From contig NZ_JACCCW010000002.1 of NCBI RefSeq assembly GCF_013410065.1, positions 1,302,001 through 1,366,000 on the forward strand: a DNA stretch of 64,000 bases, in the 5' to 3' direction. A program made the translations under genes and the position numbers. Below the pieces are notes generated by a model. The model was not told the DNA's origin and ran no database searches. It saw only the letters and a program-made list of their open reading frames with translations. The stretch is from Granulicella arctica (lineage in GTDB: Bacteria; Acidobacteriota; Terriglobia; Terriglobales; Acidobacteriaceae). Numbering within the stretch: position 1 is the stretch's first letter; every line of letters begins with the position of its first letter. This document shows positions 45,656-55,692 of this stretch, piece by piece.

Positions 45656-47610
45656 ACCCGTCTCTCCAGTTGAATCGGTGTCGATTTCATCCGGGTATCC
45701 TCATCCACATTGGCACCTGCAACCGGTGAAGCGATTGGAAGGCGCAATGTAAAAGTCGTCCCTCGTGGAGCTGACTCGGGAATAGAGCTCGTACTTGATC
45801 GTACTTCCATCGCACCGCCGTGCATCTGCAAAATGCGGTACGTCATGGCTAGCCCGATTCCGCTGCCTTCCGGTTTTGTTGTGAAATAGAGCTCAAAGAT
45901 GCGTGGGAGAAGTTCAGCGGGGATACCTTCCCCATCATCAACGACTTCGACAATTGCGCTCCTGCCTTCCCTCCGCACCAGGAGATGGATTTTTCCACCA
46001 TGCGGCATGGCCTGCATCGCGTTCAACAGCAGGTTCAATACGGCCTGACTAATCAGATCTGCGTCAACCCTTACCATCAGCGGCATAACAGGCACATTAA
46101 ACTCTACATGCACGCCGTTCTCGATCATCTCAGCTCCCGTCAATTCCACCACAGTGCCAAGTACCCTCCGAAGGTCGTGCTCCCCAAGATGAAGTTCCAT
46201 TGGACGCGTAAAATCGGCTAGCGTCTGGACCACACGGTCCAGACGCTGCATCTCTCCGGCCAGAATCTCGACGTGCCGCTGTGCGCCCCCAAACGCCTCT
46301 TCCCCTTTGCCATAGAGCTTGCTACGCAGCAGTTCCAGATGAAGAACCATAGCGTTGATTGGATTTTTTACCTCGTGTCCAACACCCGCCGTGAGACGCC
46401 CGATGGCCACCAATCTGCGTGAAACCTCAAGCTCCTGTTCCAGCTTGATTGCTGACTCAATGTCCCGCAACGTCAACAAGGTCGCCATCTCACCGCCATT
46501 CTCGCGATCAGCGCCGATTCGATCGACAGAAAGCTGGATACGGCGCCCGTCCTCGAGAGTAATGGTCTGAACTGCAATTGGTGTTTCTCTTGTAAAAGCC
46601 GAGAATACGGCCGCACCAAGCACCGTGTCGGGTGCAAAGATTTCCTCAAGACTCTTTCCAACCAGGACTTCTTCATGCCGATTGATGAAGTGAGCCACAG
46701 CGTCCGATACCATCACGGCTCGCAGATCCCCCGTGAAAAGCAGAACACCATCCCGTAGCGTATCGAGCATCTGATTCAGATTGGCCTGGAGTGCAGTGTA
46801 CTCGGCCTCTGTACTGCGAATCTGATGTCCTAACCGATCGATTGTCCGGTTGACCCGAATAACCGCGTCACTGTTGTTGCGTTGTGCCTTGAGCTGAGGC
46901 TGAGGAATTTCTTCCTGATCTTGCTTCGCGAGACGCTCAAGCTGCTCGCTAATACGTTTGATTGGCCGCAACGCAGCGTTGGCAAGCAACGCCGCCGCCA
47001 ACATAGATAACAGCGCTGCGCCAAGCGCAAACCACAATCCCGCATGCAGCCAGGGCAAATAGGCCGCACGGAGGAAGCTCGATCGCACTCCCATGTGCAC
47101 CACCAGAAAGGGCCTGCCGTTCCTATCCAGCGGAAGGGCGATGTCGAGTACATGTGGGCTACCGAACATCTCGCGGCCTTGATACCAGATGCTTCCATCG
47201 CGGACGCTGGCAAGCTTCGTGCGTGTAGCAGCCGGTTGATCCAGCGCATCCGGATCGGAGCTTACCAGGGTCAATCCATGAGCATTCGTAACACTTACAT
47301 CTTGTACTGTGGGGGAATAGCGAATAATCGCATTCATCGTATCCGCGAGCGGATCGTGGCTCCGTAGCGCATCCACGACCGCGGCCTGGAGAGCTTCTTC
47401 AGACCGGTCGACAGGAGGTTGCTCCCGCAAACCAGTCTCTATGGCCTGCCTTGTCATCAACAGAACTTCATGCGCAAGCACTTCGTTGTCCAAAGCCGTC
47501 TGTGAGATTCTCTGGCGCAGTAATTCCCCAAGAAACAGCAGTGACAAAACCAGCACCATCGCAAAGGTCACGCCCATTGCAGACAGCACAAGTTTTGTTT
47601 TCAAGCGCAT
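45652..47610 (-). CDS. Sensor histidine kinase, NtrB-like with periplasmic sensor, HAMP and PAS
   Basis: A 652-residue two-component kinase. TM1 lies at residues 7-29, a periplasmic double-PAS-like sensor runs to about 185, TM2 is LWFALGAALLSMLAAALLANA, followed by HAMP (LRPIKRISEQLERLAKQD), a PAS domain (LNQMLDTLRDGVLLFTGD) and the kinase core. The phosphorylated histidine is in VGHEVKNPINAM near residue 413; NLLLNAMQAM, VDDGEGIPAELLPRIFELYF and GSGIGLAMTYRI are the N, G1 and G2 boxes. It starts 3 bases after the NtrC-type gene and is its likely partner. Confidence 0.92.
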   Translation of the reverse strand: MRLKTKLVLSAMGVTFAMVLVLSLLFLGELLRQRISQTALDNEVLAHEVLLMTRQAIETGLREQPPVDRSEEALQAAVVDALRSHDPLADTMNAIIRYSPTVQDVSVTNAHGLTLVSSDPDALDQPAATRTKLASVRDGSIWYQGREMFGSPHVLDIALPLDRNGRPFLVVHMGVRSSFLRAAYLPWLHAGLWFALGAALLSMLAAALLANAALRPIKRISEQLERLAKQDQEEIPQPQLKAQRNNSDAVIRVNRTIDRLGHQIRSTEAEYTALQANLNQMLDTLRDGVLLFTGDLRAVMVSDAVAHFINRHEEVLVGKSLEEIFAPDTVLGAAVFSAFTRETPIAVQTITLEDGRRIQLSVDRIGADRENGGEMATLLTLRDIESAIKLEQELEVSRRLVAIGRLTAGVGHEVKNPINAMVLHLELLRSKLYGKGEEAFGGAQRHVEILAGEMQRLDRVVQTLADFTRPMELHLGEHDLRRVLGTVVELTGAEMIENGVHVEFNVPVMPLMVRVDADLISQAVLNLLLNAMQAMPHGGKIHLLVRREGRSAIVEVVDDGEGIPAELLPRIFELYFTTKPEGSGIGLAMTYRILQMHGGAMEVRSSTSSIPESAPRGTTFTLRLPIASPVAGANVDEDTRMKSTPIQLERRV

Positions 47611-47613
47611 GGG

Positions 47614-49044
47614 TTATTCGGTTCCGCTTGTAGTTGCGTTGTACTCTTTCAGTTTATTCTGTAAGGTCTTGGAGCTGATTCCCAAAATCTCAGCCGCCTT
47701 TGTCTTGTTGTTGTGCGTAGAAAGCAGGGTTCGTAGAATAAGCTGCTTTTCCGCCTCATCGACAGTCGTCCCAACCTGCACACGCACAGCGTTGTCATCA
47801 CTATAGAGTTGCTGCGTAGCCGCATAGTGCCCCGCTCTCTGCGAACCTCCATGCGCTGCTGGAGCAAAGCCAGGTTCGCCGAAGTGCGGAGGCAGGTGTT
47901 CGGTCCCCAGAAGTCCGCTCCCCGCCAGAATAGTCGCACGCTCGATCGTATTCCGCAGCTCGCGCACATTTCCGGGCCATGCATATGCCGTAAGCCGTGT
48001 CAGTAATGCATCCGTCATGCCTGATACCGTGCAATGGTGCCGCTCGTTCATCAAGTCAATCATCTTTTCCGCGATAGGCTTCACGTCGTCACGATGCGCT
48101 CGCAGGGGTGGCATCTGAATATTGAAAACATTCAGGCGGTAAAATAGGTCGCCGCGGAGTTCTCCATTCGCCACTGCCTCTTGCGGGTTTTTATTCGTCG
48201 CCGCGACGACTCGTACATCGACGGGTGTCTCTACTTTGCTTCCCAGCCGCCTCAACTTTCTGTCTTCGAGTACACGCAGCAACTTTGCCTGTGTCGCGGC
48301 AGGCATTTCGCCAATTTCATCCAGCAGCAGGGTTCCTTCCTCTGCGAGTTCGAAGCAACCGGCTCTCCGTTCTACTGCGCCAGTAAAAGCTCCCTTCTCA
48401 TGGCCAAATATCTCGCTTTCGATCAGTGTCTCCGGGATGGCTGCACAGTTCACAGCTACAAATGGCTTATTCCGCCGTGAACTCAGATCATGCAGCGCAC
48501 GCGCCACCAGTTCTTTTCCGGTTCCACTCTCTCCCGTCACAAGCACTGAGACATTCGACGGAGCAACCCTTTCGATCAAGGAAAAGATTGCCTTCATCTC
48601 CTGCGAATTCCCCACCAACGGCCCCAATACCCCCGTGTCGCGCAGTTGCCGTCGCGTTACCTCCAGCTCAACATCAGCCTCACGCTGTCGGATGGCATTT
48701 TGAAGGATGGTCTTAAGGCGTACCGGTTCGACAGGTTTGGGGATGTAGTCATATGCACCCATCCGCATCGCTTCCACGGCCGATTCGATCGATCCCTGAG
48801 CCGTCAGCATGACGACCGATACGCGCTGTGGCAGCTCCATGATCCGACTGAGCAGCTCCATGCCATCCATGCGGGGCATCATCAGGTCAGTCACAACGAT
48901 CGCAGGCGACCACTGTAAAATCTTCTCAAACCCCTCCGCGCCGTCTGCGGCGCACTCCGTCCGATAGCCCCAGGACTCTACCAGCTCCGTCAGACCTGTC
49001 CGTGCATTCATTTCATCTTCGACAATCAAAACTTTTTCTAACAA
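47614..49044 (-). CDS. Sigma-54-dependent response regulator, NtrC family
   Basis: A 476-residue activator. The receiver domain has D10 and the phosphoacceptor D53 in VTDLMMPRMDG. The AAA+ domain shows Walker A VTGESGTGKELVARALH near residue 170 and the sigma-54 contact loop GHEKGAFTGAVERR. The C-terminal Fis-type helix-turn-helix is TKAAEILGISSKTLQNKLKEY. It requires RpoN and probably acts at enhancer sites. TTG at 49042-49044 is the start with AGGATGG upstream. The signal is unknown. Confidence 0.93.
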   Translation of the reverse strand: MLEKVLIVEDEMNARTGLTELVESWGYRTECAADGAEGFEKILQWSPAIVVTDLMMPRMDGMELLSRIMELPQRVSVVMLTAQGSIESAVEAMRMGAYDYIPKPVEPVRLKTILQNAIRQREADVELEVTRRQLRDTGVLGPLVGNSQEMKAIFSLIERVAPSNVSVLVTGESGTGKELVARALHDLSSRRNKPFVAVNCAAIPETLIESEIFGHEKGAFTGAVERRAGCFELAEEGTLLLDEIGEMPAATQAKLLRVLEDRKLRRLGSKVETPVDVRVVAATNKNPQEAVANGELRGDLFYRLNVFNIQMPPLRAHRDDVKPIAEKMIDLMNERHHCTVSGMTDALLTRLTAYAWPGNVRELRNTIERATILAGSGLLGTEHLPPHFGEPGFAPAAHGGSQRAGHYAATQQLYSDDNAVRVQVGTTVDEAEKQLILRTLLSTHNNKTKAAEILGISSKTLQNKLKEYNATTSGTE

Positions 49045-49291
49045 ATAGATACCATCCTGATAAAACTGAACGTCTTTTGGCCTGTATCGTGTGTAAGACG
49101 CAGGAAATCGCCTCTAAGATCGAGGTCGTTGCGATGAACTTATAGTGTCGCATCCCTCCGATCTTTGTTGCCCTTTATTAACAAGAAGTTACCTCTGCTC
49201 TAACCCAGCGCCCTCTAATCTGTCTCCTAAGAAACGGATCTATTACTTCCGTAAGGAACCTTTAGTCCGCTTATCCTATCCAGAAAACGAT

Positions 49292-49645
49292 ATGCTTGAA
49301 TCCATGTTGGAACCAGAAATCTCCCCAGACCTTTTCGTCCAATATCGACAGCAGCCGCCAGAGCAGGATATGCCCAGGCTTGTTCTCTTAGACGTGCGAG
49401 AGCCATGGGAATACCAGACAGCGCACCTGCCTGACTCGCTCTTCATGCCCATGGGCGACGTTCCTTCGAGGGCTCACCAGGAACTCGATCCGGACGACCA
49501 CATCGTCGTGCTATGCCATCATGGACTACGCTCGCTAAATGTTGCCATGTGGCTGCGCGCTCAAGGGTTCGAGAGGGCACAATCGCTCGCAGGCGGTATC
49601 GACGCCTTCTCCCGCACGATCGATCCCAACCTTCCCCGTTACTAA
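49292..49645 (+). CDS. Rhodanese-like domain protein
   Basis: A single-domain, 117-residue rhodanese. LVLLDVREPWEYQTAHLPDSLFMPMG is the CH2A-type opening and VVLCHHGLRSLNVAMWLRAQGF carries the active cysteine C75 in a six-residue loop. Such proteins move sulfane sulfur or act in stress. The frame is open to 49145, but the first 49 residues look unrelated, so I start at the ATG at 49292. It is divergent from the ntrC-type gene. Confidence 0.88.
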   Translation: MLESMLEPEISPDLFVQYRQQPPEQDMPRLVLLDVREPWEYQTAHLPDSLFMPMGDVPSRAHQELDPDDHIVVLCHHGLRSLNVAMWLRAQGFERAQSLAGGIDAFSRTIDPNLPRY

Positions 49646-49831
49646 GGCTCATCAGCTACAAAACTACTGCGGAATTGTTCGATAAGAGCACTCCTTGTTA
49701 CCCAAATGCCGATTACTTAGTCGATTAGCTTTTACGTATGCAACTCCGAAATTGTTCAAGTAAGATCCGCCAGAGTTCTATAACTCCTTCAGAATCGGCC
49801 GCAGCTCCTACAAATCCAAGGAGATCTCCCC

Positions 49832-50611
49832 ATGTTCAAACGATCCTTTCTCTTCCGTATGCTCGCCTGCGCGGCTTTGCTTGCACCCCCCGCTGCCTTC
49901 GCGCAAACCACCGTCTTCGGCCCCTATTGGGAGTGGCCCAACACGTTTGTGAGTAATAAAAGCATCGTCTTTACCCCGGGCCTCGGCTCCAACCCGCAGT
50001 GGTACGAGTCGTTCAAGGTCCCCAGCGGCAATCTATATGGTTACCCTGCAAGCATTCGCGGCTACCATTACGGCTACAACCCCGCAGGAGACAACCTCTT
50101 TCCCAAAAAAATGAGCACAATTTCTCACATTCCCGCAGCCTTCTCCTACGCCTCCACCCAGGTCAGCGGGGGCACCACGCTCAAGGGAGACTTTACATAC
50201 GACATGTTCTTGCGGTACGACAACGGGACCTCCGGAAACAACGTGAACCCGCAGCTCGAAGTGATGGTCTGGGGAGGAAATGCCTCATATCCAATCTCCA
50301 GCGCCGGCAGCCCGATTGCTTCCGGGGTCTACTCAGCCGATGGCTGGACCTGGGATCTCTACTACGGCTATAACAGCGCGGCTGGCTACCCCACCTACTC
50401 TTTCTTACCCCACCGCACGACCGTACCATCCTCGCTGCCTGCGACCGGACACATCAACGTGGATCTCCGAGCATTTTTCACCGTGCTTAAGAACCTGAAC
50501 CCCGGCTACTACAACGAAGGAATGTATCTAGATGTAGTTGAGGCCGGCTGTGAGATTACCCAGGGCGACGGTTCCGTCCAAACCACTTACTTCACCGTAG
50601 ACGCCTACTAG
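49832..50611 (+). CDS. Secreted GH12-like endoglucanase/xyloglucanase
   Basis: A 259-residue exported protein. Residues 1-24 are a signal peptide (MLACAALLAPPAAFAQ). The body matches the GH12 jelly-roll: YPASIRGYHYGYNP, a FTYDMFLRYDNGTSGNNVNP turn, LEVMVWGGNASYPIS with the nucleophile glutamate, and LDVVEAGCEITQGDGSVQTTYFTVD where the acid/base glutamate is expected. GH12 enzymes cut beta-1,4-glucans or xyloglucan, which fits a soil plant-matter degrader. AAGGAGAT precedes the ATG. Similarity is moderate, so the exact substrate is open. Confidence 0.75.
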   Translation: MFKRSFLFRMLACAALLAPPAAFAQTTVFGPYWEWPNTFVSNKSIVFTPGLGSNPQWYESFKVPSGNLYGYPASIRGYHYGYNPAGDNLFPKKMSTISHIPAAFSYASTQVSGGTTLKGDFTYDMFLRYDNGTSGNNVNPQLEVMVWGGNASYPISSAGSPIASGVYSADGWTWDLYYGYNSAAGYPTYSFLPHRTTVPSSLPATGHINVDLRAFFTVLKNLNPGYYNEGMYLDVVEAGCEITQGDGSVQTTYFTVDAY

Positions 50612-50623
50612 CAGGCACTATCA

Positions 50624-52225
50624 TCACGCCAGCCGAACCCGTAGGTCTCCACCTGTCATCTGGTTCGGCTGGTCGAGGTGCAGCAGGCCCAGCACCGTGG
50701 GAGAGATGTCACGCAGGCTGCCCCCTTCTCGGAGGCTGACCTCGTTGCTCTGATCCGTAACCAGGATGAAGGGCACTGGGTTGGTGGTATGCGCGGTATG
50801 CGGTCCACCTGTAGCGGGATCGATGAGCATCTCGGCGTTTCCATGATCGGCGGTAACCAGCAGGGATCCTCCCCGTTGCTTGATCGCCTGATAGATCCGC
50901 CCCAACTGGGTGTCTACCGTCTCGACCGCACGAATCGTTGGCTCCATCTTCCCTGAATGTCCGACCATATCCGCATTGGCGAAGTTGACGATAATGACAT
51001 CAAAGGCCGTGTCGTTCACCGCTTTCACGACAGCATCCGCGATGCCGGAAGCGGACATTTCGGGAGCGAGATCGTAGGTCGCGACCTTTTGCGATGACAC
51101 AAGGGCGCGATCTTCTCCAGGAAAAGGCTTCTCAATACCGCCATTAAAGAAATAGGTAACGTGCGCGTACTTTTCCGTCTCGGCTACGCGGAGGTTGCGC
51201 AGGTTAGCCTGGGCCATGAGATTCGCAAGCAGGTTGTCCATCGATTCGGCAGGAATGACAATGGGAAGCTTGAAGTTCTTGTCGTACTGCGTCATGCAGA
51301 CGTAGTGAAGGGCGCGAGGGACGGTGTTGCGTGGGATCTCGGCGTCAAGCTCGGCAGCCTTGGGGAGATCGCTCCCGCCGTTGGCGGTCAGGCCGGAGTT
51401 GCGGGCCAGCACACGCGTGATCTGACGCACACGGTCAGCTCGGTAGTTGAAGCAGATGCAGATATCCTCGTCGCGAATTAGAGCGACGGGATCCCCAGCT
51501 CCGTTGAGACAGGTGAAGGGAGGAATAAACTCGTCCGTAATACCGTTGGAGTAGCACTCACGAATGCGAGCGAGCGGATCGGCATAGCTTCCCCCCTCAG
51601 CTTGACCGGTAACGATGGCGTCGAAGGCCTGCTTCTCCTTCTCCCAGCGCAGGTCACGGTCCATTGCGTAGTAGCGACCAGACACACTCGCAACTCTCCC
51701 TACACCATATTCGCGGAACTTCTGTTCGAGCTCTTCAAGGTAACCGAGGCCGCTCGAAGGCATCGTATCGCGGCCATCCATAAATGCATGGACATAGACA
51801 TGAGTCAGCTTATGCTGCGCAGCCAGCCGGAGCAACGCATACAAATGACGCTGATGAGAATGGACGCCACCGTCTGACAGGAGACCAAGCAGATGCAGCG
51901 CACGGCCTTTCTGTCCTGCAAGTTCATATGCACGAACAAGCGTCGGATCGGTAAAGAAGCTTCCGTCCGCGATGGCTGTGTCAATACGGGTCATATCCAT
52001 GCGGACGATCCGCCCTGCACCAAGGTTCAGGTGCCCAACCTCCGAATTGCCCATCTGACCGTCCGGCAGGCCAACGAAGTGCTCGCTGGCACGCAACAGG
52101 GTGTTCGGGTAATCACGCAGGAGGCGATCGTAGACAGGTTTGCGTGCCTGGGCGATTGCATTCCCGTGAGTCTCAGCTCGATATCCCCATCCATCGAGGA
52201 TAGTAAGAACAATTGGTTTGGACAT
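50624..52225 (-). CDS. gpmI: 2,3-bisphosphoglycerate-independent phosphoglycerate mutase
   Basis: Interconverts 3- and 2-phosphoglycerate using two Mn ions. The 533-residue alkaline phosphatase-fold enzyme shows [18 protein letters not shown] at the N terminus, the phosphoserine S61 in [53 protein letters not shown] and [14 protein letters not shown] metal sites. Its ATG directly follows the stop of the alpha/beta hydrolase gene with no gap, and enolase is two genes upstream. Confidence 0.95.
   Translation of the reverse strand: MSKPIVLTILDGWGYRAETHGNAIAQARKPVYDRLLRDYPNTLLRASEHFVGLPDGQMGNSEVGHLNLGAGRIVRMDMTRIDTAIADGSFFTDPTLVRAYELAGQKGRALHLLGLLSDGGVHSHQRHLYALLRLAAQHKLTHVYVHAFMDGRDTMPSSGLGYLEELEQKFREYGVGRVASVSGRYYAMDRDLRWEKEKQAFDAIVTGQAEGGSYADPLARIRECYSNGITDEFIPPFTCLNGAGDPVALIRDEDICICFNYRADRVRQITRVLARNSGLTANGGSDLPKAAELDAEIPRNTVPRALHYVCMTQYDKNFKLPIVIPAESMDNLLANLMAQANLRNLRVAETEKYAHVTYFFNGGIEKPFPGEDRALVSSQKVATYDLAPEMSASGIADAVVKAVNDTAFDVIIVNFANADMVGHSGKMEPTIRAVETVDTQLGRIYQAIKQRGGSLLVTADHGNAEMLIDPATGGPHTAHTTNPVPFILVTDQSNEVSLREGGSLRDISPTVLGLLHLDQPNQMTGGDLRVRLA
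50629..50672. terminator. Hairpin overlapping the end of gpmI
   Basis: CCAGCCGAACC (50629-50639) and GGTTCGGCTGG (50662-50672) form a perfect 11-bp stem with a 22-base loop, located in the last codons of gpmI and just after the convergent GH12 gene ends. Confidence 0.5.
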
Positions 52226-53029
52226 CTAGCTTTTCTTTCCGATCAAGGCCAGGAAGTTTTTCAGTGCTTCATTGAATTGGTCCGGCTTCTCCATGTTCGG
52301 CATATGTCCAGCATCTTCTATGATGACCATCGTCGAATTGCGAATACCGCGCTGCATCAGTTCGGCATCTGCAATGGATGTAAATGCGTCCTCGGAGCCG
52401 ACAACGATGAGCGTTGGCAGGTCGAGCTCCGAAAGAACCGGTAGATAGTCTCTCCGCTCCGCGCGGACGCGCAACGCATCGGCTGCACCTTGTGCTGGGC
52501 AGCGCTGCATCATGAGCAAAACCTCTGAGGCAAGCGTTGGATTTTCTGCAATGGAGCGTGCGGACAACATCTTTGGCAGTACTTCCACAGCGTATGCCTG
52601 GAGCCCCTCAGTATCCAGCCGGTCGGCGAGCGCGTACCTCCACTGCTTTTTTTCCGGAGTATCAAGCTGCGCAAACGTATCTGCAAGAACCAGCCCGGAA
52701 AGCCGTTCAGGGTTTACGTTAGCAAGCTCCATAGCCACTTGGCCGCCCATCGAAAGACCAGCGACGATAAACTTCTGCAAGCCTAACGAGTCGGCAAAGT
52801 CGAAAATATCCCGAGCATACACACCAAGATCTGCTGGTCGAACAGGCGATGTCGTGCGCCCAAAGTTCCGCAACTCCGGGGCCAGGAGACGATACCCCGG
52901 AAAGGCTGAGTAAAGCTGAGGAGACCACATCGTTGCATCGAAAGGATGCCCGTGGATCAGTATAACTGGAAGACCTTCGCCCGATTCCTCGTAGTGGATG
53001 GTAATGTCATTGACGCTGATCTGAGGCAT
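52226..53029 (-). CDS. Alpha/beta hydrolase
   Basis: A 267-residue hydrolase close to 3-oxoadipate enol-lactonase and related esterases in layout. VILIHGHPFDATMW forms the oxyanion side, the nucleophile is S93 in VAGLSMGGQVAM, the acid lies in VVGSEDAFTS and the histidine in IEDAGHMPNMEKPDQFNEAL. No signal peptide. It lies between eno and gpmI with gaps of 12 and 0 bases, so all three share a transcript. Its substrate is unknown. Confidence 0.88.
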   Translation of the reverse strand: MPQISVNDITIHYEESGEGLPVILIHGHPFDATMWSPQLYSAFPGYRLLAPELRNFGRTTSPVRPADLGVYARDIFDFADSLGLQKFIVAGLSMGGQVAMELANVNPERLSGLVLADTFAQLDTPEKKQWRYALADRLDTEGLQAYAVEVLPKMLSARSIAENPTLASEVLLMMQRCPAQGAADALRVRAERRDYLPVLSELDLPTLIVVGSEDAFTSIADAELMQRGIRNSTMVIIEDAGHMPNMEKPDQFNEALKNFLALIGKKS

Positions 53030-53041
53030 GGGTCTCCCTAA

Positions 53042-54707
<1,666 letters not shown>

Positions 54708-55622
54708 ATGAAAGTAATGCTCCTTACTGCGGCCCTTGTTTTACCGGCTGTACCGATGCTAGCGCAGGCCGGGGAACAGGGAGTCTCCCACCCGGATCAA
54801 GCACCGATTACGGTCTCAGCACCGCAAGACCAGGCGCAATCCGCTTCTGCTTCGTCTCCCGACGAGGGCGTCGTCACATCCGTTCCTTCCGCTATAACGC
54901 AGGACGACGCCAGCGCCTATCATCCGTACCATCCTGGCGCAGGACCATACCAGAGCAACCTCGTCTCACGGCCCACATCACAGCCAGCAGCAGACCGCGC
55001 CGATGATGTTGATGCAGACGTTGTCACCAGCCTTCCCTCACGCCCAGGAGAGGTCCCCGAAGGAACTTTGCTAAAGGCACGTATGAACGATTCCCTCTCC
55101 ACAAAAGATACGATGCGTGGAAGCTCCTTCACTGCGACCCTGACCGAGGACATACAGCATGACGGGCGTGTGATCGTTCCTGCGGGGTCAGTACTCGACG
55201 GTATGGTGACCGAGATTCATGGCGGGCGACGCATTTCAGGAAGAGCTGCAATCCATCTGGAGCCCCGGCGTGTAACCTTGCCTGATGGCACCTACTATGT
55301 ACTGCACGCTCAGGTGATCGACACCAGCGAAGAGAACAACGTCAAAGTGGACGGAGAAGGCACCATTCTCCGTAAAGACCATGCGAAGGAGACGCTAGCG
55401 ATCGTGACCGCCACTACAGGCAGCGCGGCAGTAGCCGGAGCCATGATCGGCGGAGGTGTTGGAGCAGCAGTCGGCGCTGGTATCGGTGCCGGTGCAAGCA
55501 CCATCCTGTGGTTGAAACAAGATCGCCAGGCTGCGCTTCCCAAAAACACCACATTGGTCTTCAGCCTGACAACACCAATGTTGACACATCCTCTCCAGGA
55601 TGGAGCGCAACTGCGCCCCTAA
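54708..55622 (+). CDS. Exported glycine-zipper protein
   Basis: A 304-residue secreted protein. Residues 1-20 form a signal peptide (MLLTAALVLPAVPMLAQA), then a low-complexity Pro/Ser/Asp region to about 120. The middle domain (LLKARMNDSLSTKDTMRGSS ... VIVPAGSVLDGMVTEIHGGRR) resembles the beta-barrel of TrbI/VirB10-like or related wall proteins. A glycine zipper (AVAGAMIGGGVGAAVGAGIG) near residue 245 can insert in or span a membrane. The function is unknown. I use the ATG at 54708 with AGAGGA upstream; the longer frame from 54531 has no signal. Confidence 0.7.
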   Translation: MKVMLLTAALVLPAVPMLAQAGEQGVSHPDQAPITVSAPQDQAQSASASSPDEGVVTSVPSAITQDDASAYHPYHPGAGPYQSNLVSRPTSQPAADRADDVDADVVTSLPSRPGEVPEGTLLKARMNDSLSTKDTMRGSSFTATLTEDIQHDGRVIVPAGSVLDGMVTEIHGGRRISGRAAIHLEPRRVTLPDGTYYVLHAQVIDTSEENNVKVDGEGTILRKDHAKETLAIVTATTGSAAVAGAMIGGGVGAAVGAGIGAGASTILWLKQDRQAALPKNTTLVFSLTTPMLTHPLQDGAQLRP

Positions 55623-55642
55623 ACCGCTGGAAGCAAGCCAGG

Positions 55643-55676
55643 AAAAGCGGGCGAGACTTCGGTCTCACCCGCTTTT
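55643..55676. terminator. Terminator between the glycine-zipper gene and the kinase gene
   Basis: AAAAGCGGGCGAGAC pairs with GTCTCACCCGCTTTT around a TTCG tetraloop (stem 55643-55657 and 55662-55676, one mismatch), followed by CTTTTG. A typical intrinsic terminator that can serve both convergent genes. Confidence 0.85.
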
Positions 55677-55692
55677 CTTTTGCATTCCTGGT

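Noticed and set aside
49060..49105. Possible sigma-54 promoter (TTTTGGCCTGTATCGTGTG) upstream of the ntrC-type gene
   Set aside because: The GG is present but the required GC/TGC at -12 is missing.
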